Below are positions 46,070-57,389 of a DNA stretch of 64,000 bases, in pieces. The stretch's first letter is position 1, and every line of letters begins with the position of its first letter. Under the pieces are notes generated by a model. It saw only the letters and a list, made by a program, of their open reading frames with translations, was not told the DNA's origin and made no database searches. The position numbers and the translations under genes were made by a program. The stretch is from Monodelphis domestica (taxonomy: Eukaryota > Chordata > Mammalia > Didelphimorphia > Didelphidae), in the NCBI RefSeq assembly GCF_027887165.1, contig NC_077228.1, positions 102,581,362-102,645,361 on the forward strand. The letters run 5' to 3'.

Positions 46070-46310
46070 AGTTATTAATAATAACAAATCACATTTCTTA
46101 ATGTTTGCAAAACACTTTCTTCCCCAAATCCCTATAGGAAGGTGTAATATATAAGATTACTCCTATTTGACAATTAAAGAAGCTGAGGCTCAGAGAAGTG
46201 AAAGGACTTGCCCTTGGTCAACACATATTAGGTGTGTCAGAGTCAGGATTTGAATACAGTTTTTTTCTAACTCCTAGTCAAGCACTCGTACTGCCTTCCT
46301 CTCTTTTACA
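46070..46310 (-). mobile_element. MIR-like SINE, antisense
   Basis: 'ataataacaaatcacatttc', 'aattaaagaagctgaggctc' and 'aaggacttgcccttggtcaa' follow reversed MIR. Confidence 0.6.
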
Positions 46311-46985
46311 TTTAATTTATATAAATACTAAATATTTTTCACTTTTTAATTTAGATTTTCCTGAGATAATTATCATTTCCGTTTTATAAACAGTTTAAAA
46401 AGATTTCTTTTTTGTTATTGCAGCCAAAATAGAGGAAAATAATGAAGACAATGTAAGAGAAATTTCAAATTCCTGTAAATTCTTTACATCTTCAGTGCTT
46501 TGAATCCTGGCTTTTTGACCTGAAGCAGGTTACTTGACTTCTAAACTACAGATTCCTCATCTATAGGATAAGGAAGTTGGGCTAGATAATTTTAAGGTGC
46601 TTTTCAACCTTCAATCACATATATATATGTTCCTGTTCATACTTAATACTTTGGGAAGTTCCTGTCCTTCCCTTCCCCCTTTTCATATAAGGACATTGAA
46701 ACAGTTAATTGAGAAAATGGCTTTTTTGGGAAAGACTAAAATGGATACAGACTTCAAGGTCTTTACTCAGTGTTTCCTTTTAAAAAATAATCTATAAAAA
46801 TGATTAGGAGACTTTTTTCCCATTAAAAAATGGTCCTTTTTACATTGCTGTTATTTTCTAATTACCCCTCCCCCCTTTTTTCCTTGTAACAAAGTATGGT
46901 TAAGCAAAATATACTAATGAATTAAGTGAGTAATAGCATTTGCCATATTCTTTATTTCTAGCCTGCCATCTCTCTGTGGGGACTT
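46311..46985. other. Intron, mostly unassigned
   Basis: A MIR trace at about 46490-46610 ('gaagcaggttacttgacttc'). The remainder is unassigned. Confidence 0.35.
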
Positions 46986-47480
46986 GGGCTTCTGGAGTCA
47001 ATCTCAGTCATTTCGTTGATCTGTTTTATTTTCCTTATACTATTGTGAATATTCCCCTCCATTCTACTATTTAGTTTACTCTTTATTCATACAAGTCTTC
47101 CTAAGGTTTTCTGTTCTCTGTTTTTTATTTTAGTACAGTATTCTGTTAAATCTATATCCTATACTTTTGTTCAGCCATTTCCCAGTTTACGGTCACACAT
47201 TGTGTTTCTATGTTTTGCTACTACAATAGCTATGCTATTATAAATAATTTGGTATATATGAGAATTTTCCTCTGTCTTTGATATGTATTTGGTGTTATAC
47301 TCACCGGTGTTATCACTGGTTCAGTGTATAGTCTAGTTTTTTTTGTATAAATAGTTTTAAGTTGTTTTGTAGAACAGTTAGACCAATTCACCACAGTGTA
47401 TTGATGTATCTTATCTTCTCACAATTTTCATTATTTTTATTATTAAGTAAAGCTTGGGTTTAATTTACATTTCTCTTATT
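46986..47480 (-). mobile_element. Old L1 ORF2 3' part, antisense
   Basis: 'atgttttgctactacaatag', 'atttcccagtttacggtcac' and 'gaccaattcaccacagtgta' are strongly diverged antisense L1. Confidence 0.55.
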
Positions 47481-47722
47481 GATTTAGATAATTTTTCATA
47501 TGGTTGTAGTTTGCATTTATTTTTGAAAAAAATAAGCTTGTTGATGCATTTTGTTTTTACATATCATTCATTTCAGGAAATCATGCTTCACCTTCTCTGT
47601 GCTATCCTCAGCCGAACTTTCTCTTATAAGAAAAACAAAACAAAACACTAAATACAATGATCTTGTCAGGAAAGTAAAAAATACTCTGCCCAAGTAGGCC
47701 CTTATCTCTTTCTGTTGAAATG

Positions 47723-47840
47723 AAATAAATGAACAAGCTTTTATTAAATCTGTCCTATGTGGCAGGTACTGAACTAGGTGAGAGGAATACAAAGATTAAG
47801 ATGAAACAGTTCTTGCTTTTAAGAAGCTGACCTTACACTT
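47723..47840 (-). mobile_element. CR1/L3-like LINE 3' fragment
   Basis: 'gaacaagcttttattaaatc' and 'ggcaggtactgaactaggtg' are a short copy of the 44786 element's 3' end. Confidence 0.5.
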
Positions 47841-47849
47841 GAAAGTATT

Positions 47850-48190
47850 TTAAATTATCTGATTTTTCAATTACTCAGAGTTCACTTGCTTTTAACTTTT
47901 AACCACCTTTTAATTAAATTGTAATATTGTATGTTGCTGTGCTGGTTGTAAATATTTTGTCCTAAAATAATACATGCAAATTTTCCTATGTTTCTTTGAA
48001 TTCCTTCTATTTATTCTTTTTACTGCATAATATTCCATTATGTTCATGAGCCACAGTTTACCTATTTTACAGTTGATGAATAACCATTTTGTTTACAGTT
48101 TTTTTTGCTGCTACTAGGTTCTGCTATGAAAAAATTGAGTATATATATATTAGACCTTTTCTTTCCTTGGGGTTTATATTTATACCAAGT
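47850..48190 (-). mobile_element. Old L1 ORF2 3' part, antisense
   Basis: 'gcataatattccattatgtt' and 'gttgatgaataaccattttg' correspond to the antisense MEYY region of L1 ORF2. Confidence 0.55.
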
Positions 48191-48194
48191 ATTG

Positions 48195-48455
48195 GAAACT
48201 AGGTGACATATGGTATAGAGCTCTGGGCCCTGGAGTTAGGAAAACCTGAGTTCAAATCTGTCCTTAGACACTACCTGTGTGACCCCAAGCAAGTTAGTTA
48301 ACTGCTGTCTGATAAAGTTTCCTTAACTGTAAAATAGGAATATAATACTATAATATAATAATCTACCTCCTAGGGTTGTTAAGATAAAATGAGGTATTTA
48401 TAAAGCACTGTACTTGGCACAAGGCAAGTGCCTAACAAATGCTTGTTCCTTTCTT
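48195..48455 (+). mobile_element. MIR-like SINE, near full length
   Basis: 'gtatagagctctgggccctg', 'cctgagttcaaatctgtcct', 'ctaggttt'-type middle ('cctcctagggttgttaagat') and 'gcacaaggcaagtgcctaac' make a complete MIR order. Confidence 0.7.
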
Positions 48456-48814
48456 AGTAAATGCTTGTTCCTATGAACAATTTAATTACTTTTCTTTCAC
48501 AGTACATATTGATATTCAGAATATTTGTACTAATTCTTATTTCAACCAATAGTTTATTGCTATGCCTGTTCTCCTATAGCCCTGCCAACATTGACTTCCC
48601 TTTCCTTCTCCATTTCTCAAGTCAATTTATTGCCACACTGCCTTTGGATTCTAAAGTCCTACCTTTCCCTCCCTTCCTCAATTGCCACTTAATCTCTTGA
48701 CAACCTTAGACTTAGATTATTTGCTCCATCCACCATCCATATGTACAATTAATGTTATCCAAGTTCAACTGGTTCTTCACTGCAGTAAGATAATCCTTTT
48801 ATTCCTCTCTAAAA
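48456..48814 (+). other. Intron; possible LINE fragment
   Basis: Pyrimidine-rich; 'attgccacactgcctttgga' suggests a CR1-like fragment, but it is not clear enough to assign. Confidence 0.3.
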
Positions 48815-49340
48815 TATTCCCTCCTGGACGTGGAAAAATAGGTATATTAATGCTATGTTGGTATGGAGAACAATTTGGAACTGTGCCTAAAGGACTATAA
48901 AACTATGCATACCTATTGACCTAGCAATATCACTTCTAGGTCTCTATCCCAGAGAGATCAAAGAAGAAGGAAAAGTATCTTTATGTTCCAAAATATTTAC
49001 TGCATCTCTCTTTATGAGAGCAAAGAATTGGAAACTTTTAGGGGATACCAATCAATTGGGAAGTAGCTAAATGAGTTGTGATATATGATTGTGATGGAAT
49101 ACTATTGTTCTGTAAAAAAGGTCAAGGTTGTGGTTTCAGAAAAACCTAGGAAGACATATATAAACTGTCCAAAGTTCAAGCAGCAGAACCAGGTGAACAC
49201 TGTATATATATATAGTAAAAGCCTATTATCATCAACTGTGAAAAACTCAGCTACTCTAATTAATTCTATATCCAAGATAATTCCAAAGGACCCTATCCAT
49301 CTATTGAGAGAACTGATGAACTTTTGAGTACAAATTGAAG
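48815..49340 (+). mobile_element. L1 ORF2 3' part, sense
   Basis: 'tatggagaacaatttggaac', 'ttgacctagcaatatcactt', 'gcaaagaattggaaactttt' and 'gatggaatactattgttctg' are in L1 sense order. This is the only clear L1 fragment in sense with CAMSAP2 in the intron. Confidence 0.7.
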
Positions 49341-49559
49341 TGTATTTTTTTCAATTTCTTTTTTTTCCTTCTCCCTCTGCCCCCAACATGGCTAATATGG
49401 AAATGTATTTTGCAACTTCACATGTATAATTCCTACCATATTGCTTGCATTCTCAGTGAGTGGGGGGTGGGGAGACAGAAAATTAGAACCTCAAAATTTC
49501 TAAAAATGGATGCTAAAAATTAAACATACATATTTTATACACACATATTTCCTCCTTTC

Positions 49560-50877
49560 CCTCCTCAGAGGACGTTTTCCAACTCTTTCTTCTTTCCTCA
49601 AACCTCCCACAGTTCTTTTCTCCACTTTGAGCTAGGCAGACCTTTCTGTATTTTACTCAGAAAATTGTCAAAACCCTTTGACATAATTTTCTACTCTCTC
49701 CTTCAGTCTTCAAGAATGTGTCCTTTTTTCTTTCCAAGGATAATCTCTTTACATGTGCCTTTGATCTCATCCTTTTCTGCCTTTTCTAACAGATTACAAA
49801 ACCAGTTATCCTCTGACTCATTTTCAACCTTTCCTTATCACTTCTTTGCCTACTTTTTTCAAATATGTGTTCCCCTCCACTCCTCCCTACCTAAGCTCCC
49901 CTAGACCTCATTCCCTTTAAGCTATTATCCTTTCTTGGCCAGACACTTTGAAATATGTTTTTATACTCTTTACCTCTAGTTCTCTTCTCATTCACTCCTC
50001 AATCTTTTACAATCTGGCTTCCATATTCATCTCTCCAAAGTTACCATTGTCTCTTAATTGCCAGATCTGATGGCCCTTTCTTAATTTTTATCCTTCTTGA
50101 CCTACCTGCTGCATTTGATTCAGTTCACCACCCTTTCCCCCAGAATACTCTCTTTTATGGGTTGTTATGACTCTATTCTCACCTGGTTCTTTGCCTGTCT
50201 AATTGCTCCTTCTTCTTTAATGGGCTTAGTTATCAGAATCATATCCCCTAACTTAGTCATGGCAAACTTTTTAGTGACTGAGTGCCCAAACTGTAATCGA
50301 GCTGCCTCTTTACCCCAGAGAGAGGGGAGGAAGCAAGCACTTCCATTGGACTGCTGGGTAGAGGGGCAGGGAGTGACAGAAATGTCCTCAGGATGGGTGT
50401 AGAGGGGGAGGGGAGCAGCCTCCTCTGGCATACATGCCATAGATTCACTAACACTGCCCTAATGTATAAGACTTGGTAACAGACTCTTCTTTTTATACTC
50501 ATCAGCTTTTTTGAGTTTAACTATCCCTTCTATGCAGAGAAATAACAATTCTTTACATCTAGTCCCTACCACTCTCCTCCAATTTCAGTCTTGTATCTTG
50601 TACATATTTGACCTTTCAAATTGAATGTCTCAGAGACATCCTAAACTCAGTATATCTAAAAATGAACTGATTCATTTTCTTCCTAAGCCTTTGCATCTTC
50701 CAGATTTTCATATTTTTGTCAAAGGCACCTTAGCATTATACACCTTATTCTCCCTCACTCTCAGTTCACATAACCAAATCATTCTATTTGCACAGTAGCT
50801 CTTACAAATGACCCTTTCCCTTCTCTTACACAATCACCTCTTTAGGTCACTTCCTTATTGCAAATTACTGCAATGAC
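49560..50877 (+). mobile_element. CR1/L2/L3-clade LINE, RT part, sense, hAT-interrupted
   Basis: Plus-strand frame at 49955-50170 encodes 'FILLDLPAAFDSVHHPF', the RT motif A of this clade (LLDLSAAFDTVDH). After the hAT MITE, 'atgtctcagagacatcctaa', 'aaaaatgaactgattcattt' and 'gcaaattactgcaatgacct' (LDYCN-type) continue the RT. Frames are broken. Confidence 0.7.
50254..50456 (-). mobile_element. hAT-type MITE, second intronic copy
   Basis: Ends tagtcatggcaaac and gattcactaacactg are decayed versions of the 40499 ends. Flanks ccctaact (50246-50253) and ccctaatg (50457-50464) share six of eight bases. 203 bases, same orientation as 40499, sharing its GC-rich middle ('gggtagaggggcagggagtg'). Confidence 0.75.
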
Positions 50878-51120
50878 CTAGAACTAGGTGGTACAGTGAT
50901 AGAGCACTGGGCCTATAGTCAAGAAGACCCGAGTTCAAATTTGAAATCATATACTTATTAGCTATATGACCTGGCAAGTAACTTAATTTGTGCTTATCTC
51001 AGTTTCCTCATCTATAAAATTAGGATAAAAAAATAGTTCCAACCCCTCAGAGTTGTGAGGATCAAATGAGTTAATATTTGTAAAGTGATTTTCAAACCTT
51101 CAAAGTACCATCTCTGTGGG
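50878..51120 (+). mobile_element. MIR-like SINE, near full length
   Basis: 'gaactaggtggtacagtgat', 'gacccgagttcaaatttga', 'tttcctcatctataaaatta' and 'cttcaaagtaccatctc' follow MIR order. Confidence 0.7.
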
Positions 51121-51179
51121 AACAGCATATAATTTGTCATTAAGACTTGACATCTAACTATTGTTGTTAATAGCTTTGA

Positions 51180-52480
51180 TTTTCAGAATTATTGTTGTAA
51201 TGTTTAGAGTTTTGTAATTTGTTGGCTCTCTTAGATTTTTTTAGATACATGCCCAATTCATTGATCTGTTTTTTTCCTTTTTTTGTTGCTAAAAGTGTTG
51301 AAAGATAATTTCCTTTCAGACTGCTTTAAATGCATCTCAGAAGTTTCAGTATGTTATCTCATTGTTGTCATTTTTGTTAATTTGTGGTTTTCTATTTGCA
51401 GTGAGAATGAATATGCTTAACACTAATAAGCAATTTGTTTTTACTCCATTGTCTCTTTTTTCCTTAAGCTCAGACCCAGTCACAAATTTTTGGCCCTTTC
51501 TTTTCCTTTAGTCCTTCATTTATATTGATCTTCTAAAGTTGGAATTTATGTATGACTAATCATTCCCTTACAGTACTTTTCTTTTTAAACCTCTTCCTTC
51601 TCTTCCCTGTTCTTGTCTGTTTTGTTTGAAGTTTTTCTATATCCAAGGCTTGTGCATTTGTGTTCATTCTTCCTTCGACTGGTTCAGATAACCGTGAGAT
51701 TCATATGGTACCCACTTTCTCAAAAATATTTGTATAGACTTTCTTTTGCACCTCAATTTTATGAATTAGTAAATTTCCTCCTTTTCTCTACCTTTCTATC
51801 CAAGTGTTTTTCTTTTTCTCCTAATTTTTCTTTCTTCACATGACATCAAAATACAATTATCTCAGACCTTCTGTTTTTCTTATTTTACTCCCTCTTTGAC
51901 CTTTGAAGATACCAAGTTTCTGAGGGGATTTTTTTTCCCTCATAGAATAAATATTCTATAAAAAAAATAAAAATTTTGTCTTAGGTTTCTCTTGACTCTT
52001 GGGTTTACATTTTAGCGATTATACTGAATGTTTAGAATTCTTCCATTTTACATAAAGGTCCATTTTTTTTTTACCGTTTAATATTATATCCGTTATTCCA
52101 GGTAAGTTATTGATTGTAAGGCCTTACTTTTTGCCCTTTCAAAAAGCACATTCTAAGCTCATCTCTATTTATAGTAGTGGTAGCTGCCAGTTTCTGGTTG
52201 ATTTTGACTTATGATTCTTTGGTACTCTTTCTTTTTGGCTTCTAAAAGCATTTTTTTCTTTAGTTAGAAAGCTCTGGATTTTTGCCCTGACATTCCTTGA
52301 TGGTTTTTACTTTAGGATTTCTTTAGTGAGTTGACCAGCAGACTTTTGTTTTTACTTTGTATTCTAGTCTTAATGTTTTTGGGTAGTTTTCAGTTATGAT
52401 TTCTTAGACTATGGTGTCTAGGCTTCTTCTTTTTTTTTTTGTTATGATTTTTCTGGTAGTCCAGTGGTTCCTGCTTTTTA
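51180..52480 (-). mobile_element. L1/HAL1 ORF region, antisense
   Basis: 'gactgctttaaatgcatctc' followed by 'cagaagtttcagtatgttat' is the antisense of a conserved L1 ORF2 segment. The part near 52400 (tctaggcttcttcttttttt) resembles 21205-21260 in the antisense HAL1-like copy. Probably the body of an old L1 that continues beyond the insertion at 52490-53700. Confidence 0.55.
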
Positions 52481-52489
52481 AAAATTAAA

Positions 52490-53700
52490 AAAATTTTTTT
52501 TAAATTAATTTATTTAGAATATTTTTCTATGGTTACATGATTCATGTTCTTTCCCTCCCCACACCCAGAGCTGACAAGAAATTCCTACTATTGTGTTTTT
52601 TTTTTTGAGAATTTTATTTAATTGGTTAATTTAGATTTTTTTTTGGTTACAAGTCATGTTTTTTCTCTCCTCCCAACCCCCTCCTGTAGCTGATGTGCAA
52701 TTCCACTGGGTTTTACATGTGTCCTTGATCAAAACCTATTTCCATATTGTTAATGTTTGCACTAGGGTAATAATTTAGAATCTATATTCCCAATCATATC
52801 CCCATCCATCTATGTGATCAAGCAGTTTTTCTGCTCCCACAGTTCTTCCTTTGGATGTGGATAGTCACCTTTCTCATAAATCTTTCCAAATTGTTCTGGA
52901 TCATTGCATTGCTGCTAGTAGAAAAGTCTATTACATTTAATTGTGCCACAGTGTATCACTGACAAGCAATTCTACTGGGTTATATATGTATCATTGTTCA
53001 AAACCTATTTCTATATTATTCCTATTTGCAGTAGAGTGATCATTTTAAAACCAAAATCCCCAATCATGTACCCATCAAACCATGTGATCAGTCATGTGTT
53101 TTTCTTCTGTGTTTCTGCTCCCATAGTTCTTTCTTTGGATATGGATAGTATTCTTTTTCATAAGTCCCGCAGAATTATCCTGGATCATTGCATTGCTATT
53201 AGAGAAGTCCATTGAAATCGATTGTGCCACAGTGTGTCTGTCTCTATGTATAAGGTTCTTCTGGACAAGCAGAACTTTTCTAAGGTAGTTTTGACCTTTG
53301 GGGAGAGCAGGCATTAACTGTACAATATTCTTCTGGTTCTGCTCCTTTTGCTCTACATCAATTACTGGAGGTTGGTCCAGTTCACATGGAATCACCATCA
53401 GATACCACAGTTTATTCAGCCATTTCCCAATCAAAGGACATTCCCCCATTTTCCAATTTTTGCCACCACAAAGAGCTATAAATATTTTGGTACAAATATT
53501 TTTCCTTATTATCTCTTTGGGGTATAAATCCAGTAGTGGTATGGCTGGATTAAAGGGCAGATAGTCCATTAAAGCTCTTTAGGCATAATTCCAAATTGCC
53601 TACCAAAATGGTTGGTTCAGTTCACAATTCCACCAGCAATTTATTAGTGTCCCAATTTTGTCACATCCCCTCCAACATTTATTATTTTTTTTTTACTGTC
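52490..53700 (-). mobile_element. L1 3' region, antisense, with nested younger L1
   Basis: Outer copy: 52490-52590 and 52959-53700. The minus frame 53075-53569 encodes 'FNPAIPLLDLYPKE', 'TKIFIALCGGKNWKMG' and 'EWLNKLW'-like pieces of the L1 ORF2 C-terminus. An inner L1 3' end (about 52596-52958) interrupts it. A 75-bp foreign-looking segment at 53248-53322 is described as a finding. Confidence 0.75.
52596..52958 (-). mobile_element. Inner nested L1 3' end, antisense
   Basis: Poly(T) start, 'attccactgggttttacatg' and 'tctattacatttaattgtgc'. Flanks ctgacaagaaattcctacta (52571-52590) and ctgacaagcaattctactgg (52959-52978) are the duplicated target inside the outer L1. Confidence 0.8.
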
Positions 53701-54072
53701 ATATTGTCCAGTCTTCTAGGTGTAAAGTTGTACTTCAGCATTGTTTTGATTTGGTTCCTACTTTATAATAAGTCTTCCCTCACCTTTTTTCTGGGTGAAT
53801 TATTTTTTATATATTATAATTACATTATATTTTATTTTCTATAGAATGTGAGTTTGCTTTAATATTTCTTGTTTTGTGGAGTCAGTTATTTCTGTTTGAT
53901 TTGTTCTGATTCATAAGAAGTCTTCCTGCTTCTTTACTTTTTTACATTTCCGCTTCTTTACTTTTTTCCATTTCCACTTCCATGGTTCTGCCTATAGTTG
54001 TGGAATTGTTCTGTTTTTTTTTAGGCTTATTTTCTGGATGTTAAGTTGCTCTATGCCTCTAAACTTGTGGAC
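53701..54072 (-). other. Probable L1 remnant; local 24-bp tandem repeat
   Basis: Around 53935-53990, 'cttctttacttttttacatt' recurs about 24 bases later with one change. Other content is AT-rich and resembles antisense L1 but is not firmly assigned. Confidence 0.35.
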
Positions 54073-54650
54073 TGTTAAGGGTAAATGTGGGGTTGAGACT
54101 GAATATAAATTTAGTTGGTCACCAGGTATTTAATTTCTAAATTCCAATGAAACACTCAAGTCAGAATGGAATTTTATGGTGGTTTATTTACAATTGAAGG
54201 AAGAAATTAAGAATGAGAGAGAGAGAAAAAAAGAGAATTTAAACTGTTCCAGCCTGGGCTGAGCCAGGCCAGGAGTTCAGAGGGTTTGGCCGCGGGGACC
54301 TTCCCAGAAAGCCAAGGGAAAGAGGAGTCAGTCTTTTCACTCACCGAAGCCATCTGAGGAACTCCTCCAGGATTGAGTTCCAGGGTCATCTCCACCAAAG
54401 TTCCCTTCTCACAGGAAGTGATGTGAAATATAAAGGCAGTTCTTTTCATCACGTCCTGTGTCTCACATATGCCAATAGTGGCTTAAGCTTGGCTTAGGAG
54501 AGCCCAGGGGTTAATCAGTGGTTTCTGATTTGTCACTTGCCTAGCACATGCCCGTCATAGGCCTTCTTCCCTGACACTTAATCCTTAAGTCTGGGTGTAT
54601 ACATTCCTGGGTGCTAGACTAAGCAAAATGGAGAAAATTTAAAATTCACA
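54073..54650 (-). mobile_element. ERV solo LTR, antisense
   Basis: Read on the minus strand it starts TGTGAATTTT and ends CCCTTAACA (TG...CA). It has a TATA-like TTTATATTTC near 54432, a GC-rich middle with intact CpGs (ccgcgg near 54290), a purine-pyrimidine stretch, and AATAAA near 54183. 578 bases. No internal viral sequence adjoins it, so it is a solo LTR. Flanking duplication is not visible. Confidence 0.75.
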
Positions 54651-55250
54651 GTCTGGAAAACTCTGAATGTATAGCATCTTTATTTTCAGTGCCTTTTGTT
54701 TATTCACATTTTGAGCTTTCCTTGGGACTTTTTTTTTTATTAGGGCCAGGCTCTTACTGTTATTGGATACTTGAAATTGATTGTGGGCCTCTGATTTTGA
54801 TTTGTATCAGCTAAGATCTCATTTGCAGGCCTTCTCTTAGTGGCTATTGTTGCTAGTTGCTGTGTTAAATGTAAAGTTCTGAGAAAGTCCCCGCTTTCAC
54901 TTGTATCCCTTAGATATACATTATTGGGCTCCTCAGAGATGTCTTGCTAGTGTTTTAAGCTCTCTGGACCATCCTGGCTGGAGCACTGTGGTTTTCTGGT
55001 CCCTACCTTCTGGAGCATGCTTGACTATTCTGGTACTTCCTGTCTGGGGCTCTCCCTCTGGCTGATTCCTTCACCCATGTCCTATCACACTTTAGTTCCC
55101 TTAGGCTTCTAAGTACCCTCTTTTGAATGAAGGTTCACATTGTAGTTTCTCTCTCTTTATTATTGTCTGGTGCTTTTTGGGCACATTTGTGGGAACTGTG
55201 CTGTTCGGCTCCTATGTACTCTGACATCTTTACTGGAAGCTGATGACTTC
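54651..55250 (-). mobile_element. L1/HAL1 5' region, antisense (probable)
   Basis: Style and motifs ('ctccctctggctgattcctt', 'ttcggctcctatgtactctg') resemble the antisense 5' UTR at 21900-22550. It may be the 5' end of the old L1 whose body lies at 51180-52480, split by the LTR and other insertions. Confidence 0.4.
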
Positions 55251-55581
55251 CATTTTAAAGAGATTACTGACCCATTCAGGGTTATTTCCAGAATGTATAT
55301 GTATTGTGAGAACTTCTATTATTATTTTAGAATTTACTTTCAAAAAATTTTTTTTAATTTGAAAATTTCATTGATTTTAACATTAGAGGTCTGAGGCATC
55401 TCCTTTCCTCCCTAGCACACTATAGAAGGCATCATTTGTCTACATGTATCTATGTTTGTGCATGTATACACACAGACTATATATACTTATATGTGGGTTT
55501 TTGTGTATGTGTACATATATAGGTATAAAACTGATACAAAGTTGTCTTTTTTGTCTCAAAAATATCTCCACTATTTTCTCT

Positions 55582-55793
55582 CTTTTTTTTTTTCTTAAAA
55601 TCCTTACCTTCTGGCTCTGAATTACTACTAAGTATTGAATCTTAAACAGAAGAGTGGTAAGAGCTAGACAAACAGGGTTAAGTGACTTGCCCAGGGTCAC
55701 ACAAGCTAGAAAGTAACTTATGGTCAAATTTGAACCCAGGTCTTCCCGACTCCAAGACTGTCAGTCTATCTACTCTGCTACTTAGCTGCCCCT
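55582..55793 (-). mobile_element. tRNA-headed SINE with 12-bp target duplication, antisense
   Basis: 'cagaagagtggtaagagcta', 'agtgacttgcccagggtcac' and 'gctacttagctgcccc'. Perfect flanks actattttctct at 55570-55581 and 55796-55807. Confidence 0.88.
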
Positions 55794-56027
55794 CAACTAT
55801 TTTCTCTTAATGTCATTGCCTTCAAGTTTTCTCTCTCTCTCTCTCTTTCTTTTGTCTAGATTTCTTCATGGTATAAGTCTTGAAGATTTATTTGTTGGCA
55901 TCTTATGTGTACTTCACATATGTGTATTTCACTAGAAGCATAATCTTAGCAATGAAATAAATGTAAAAGAGGTCTGAAATGGATTATAGATATTTTTTGG
56001 TAAAGAATACCAGCTTAAGAAGCAATG

Positions 56028-56247
56028 TGAGGGGCAGTTAGGTGGCTCATTAGATAAAAAACCAGATATAGAGATAGGAGTTCCTAGGTTCAAATGTGTC
56101 CTCAGATACTTCCTAGTTATGTGGCACATAACTTAACTCTTAATATTTTTAACTTAAACTTCATTGCCTAGCCCTTACTACTCTTTTGCCTTGAAGCTGA
56201 TACTCAGTATCTATTCTAATATAGAAAGTAAGGATTTAAAAAGAAGC
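56028..56247 (+). mobile_element. tRNA-headed SINE, sense
   Basis: 'aggggcagttaggtggctca', 'cctaggttcaaatgtgtcct' and 'cattgcctagcccttactac' through 'agtaaggatttaaaaag'. Confidence 0.8.
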
Positions 56248-56455
56248 AATATGCTGCAGTGGAAGGAGTGTTGGATTTGGAGTTAGGCAAATTGGGTTTA
56301 AATTCTGACTGCTACTTAATAGACCTGTGTGACCTTTCCTTAGTCTCTCTAAGGAAAGGTACTTTCCTTAGTCTCTGGCGCTATTTTAAACATCTCAGAT
56401 GTTGAACAGATGATCTTTGAGACTACTCCTTCTAGCCTAAAATTTATAATCCTGT
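56248..56455 (+). mobile_element. MIR-like SINE with inserted hairpin
   Basis: 'gcagtggaaggagtgttgga' and 'tgggtttaaattctgactgc' show the MIR head. It contains a perfect 11-bp stem, 5-nt loop hairpin at 56333-56359 followed by a repeat of one arm. Confidence 0.65.
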
Positions 56456-56809
56456 GAAAATAGTTTACCTTAAACGCACACACATATATTGGTACATAAA
56501 TACAGGAGTTTGTAACTAACCTGGTTTTTACCTTGGAATATTTTGTAAATCATTAACAAAGATTAAAAAAACTATAAAAAAACTACAAAGGGGATGTTAT
56601 ATTCATAAGTATTAAGATATTCAGCAATCAGTTTCCCTAGTATCTGTAGGTAAGAAAGAAAAAAGTCAAATGATTCTGATTTAATTTTTATTTTTCAAGT
56701 GGTAAGAGTTATCATAGAAAGTATAATATATGCCACTTCACATTAAAAGTTACAGAAGCTATTAATTCATAATAAAATCATATCCAAACATACTTTTGTG
56801 ACAGTTTGT

Positions 56810-57065
56810 TGGTCTTGGCCTCAGATTTAGTTGCACATTGAATAGAGTGTTAGACTTGTAGTCAGGAAGATCCAAGTTCATTTAGGCACTTTATTAGCTA
56901 TGTTACCCTGGGAAACCATTCTGTTTCTTTAATTGTAAAATGGGAATAGCAACAGTTTTTACTTCCCATTGGTGTTGTAAAGATCAAAAAGATGATAATA
57001 ATAAAGTACTTAGGTGTAGTATGTAGCATGTAGTAAGTGTAATATAAATGTTAGCTATTATTATT
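56810..57065 (+). mobile_element. MIR-like SINE
   Basis: 'agagtgttagacttgtagtc', 'tttctttaattgtaaaatgg' and 'tataaatgttagctattatt' follow MIR order. Confidence 0.6.
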
Positions 57066-57389
57066 AGCAGTGGTGCAGAGGATAGAGTGCAACAGCAACA
57101 AAAAGTGCTTAGCCAAATGTAAAATTTTTTTTGCTGGCCCCAGAAATTGAGTTACAAAGTAGAATTAAAATGTTAAATAACATGAATGGATACCAAGAAC
57201 TTTATACCAAGGCTAAGGACAAGTTTATTTTAGTGCTCTCACATAAGGAAAGTTCTGATTTCTATCCACTCCTTCAAGGTTATAGTGTTTCTTCCTAAGC
57301 ATTCAGAACATTAGAGTCATTTTGTATAGAGTTAGCACTTTTGATTCAATCTTACCAAACTATATATGTTAATCACTTACATGTAGAAA

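Noticed and set aside
53075..53569. 164-codon minus frame as a host gene
   Set aside because: It is a piece of L1 ORF2 with retroposon signatures and nested insertions, not a cellular gene.
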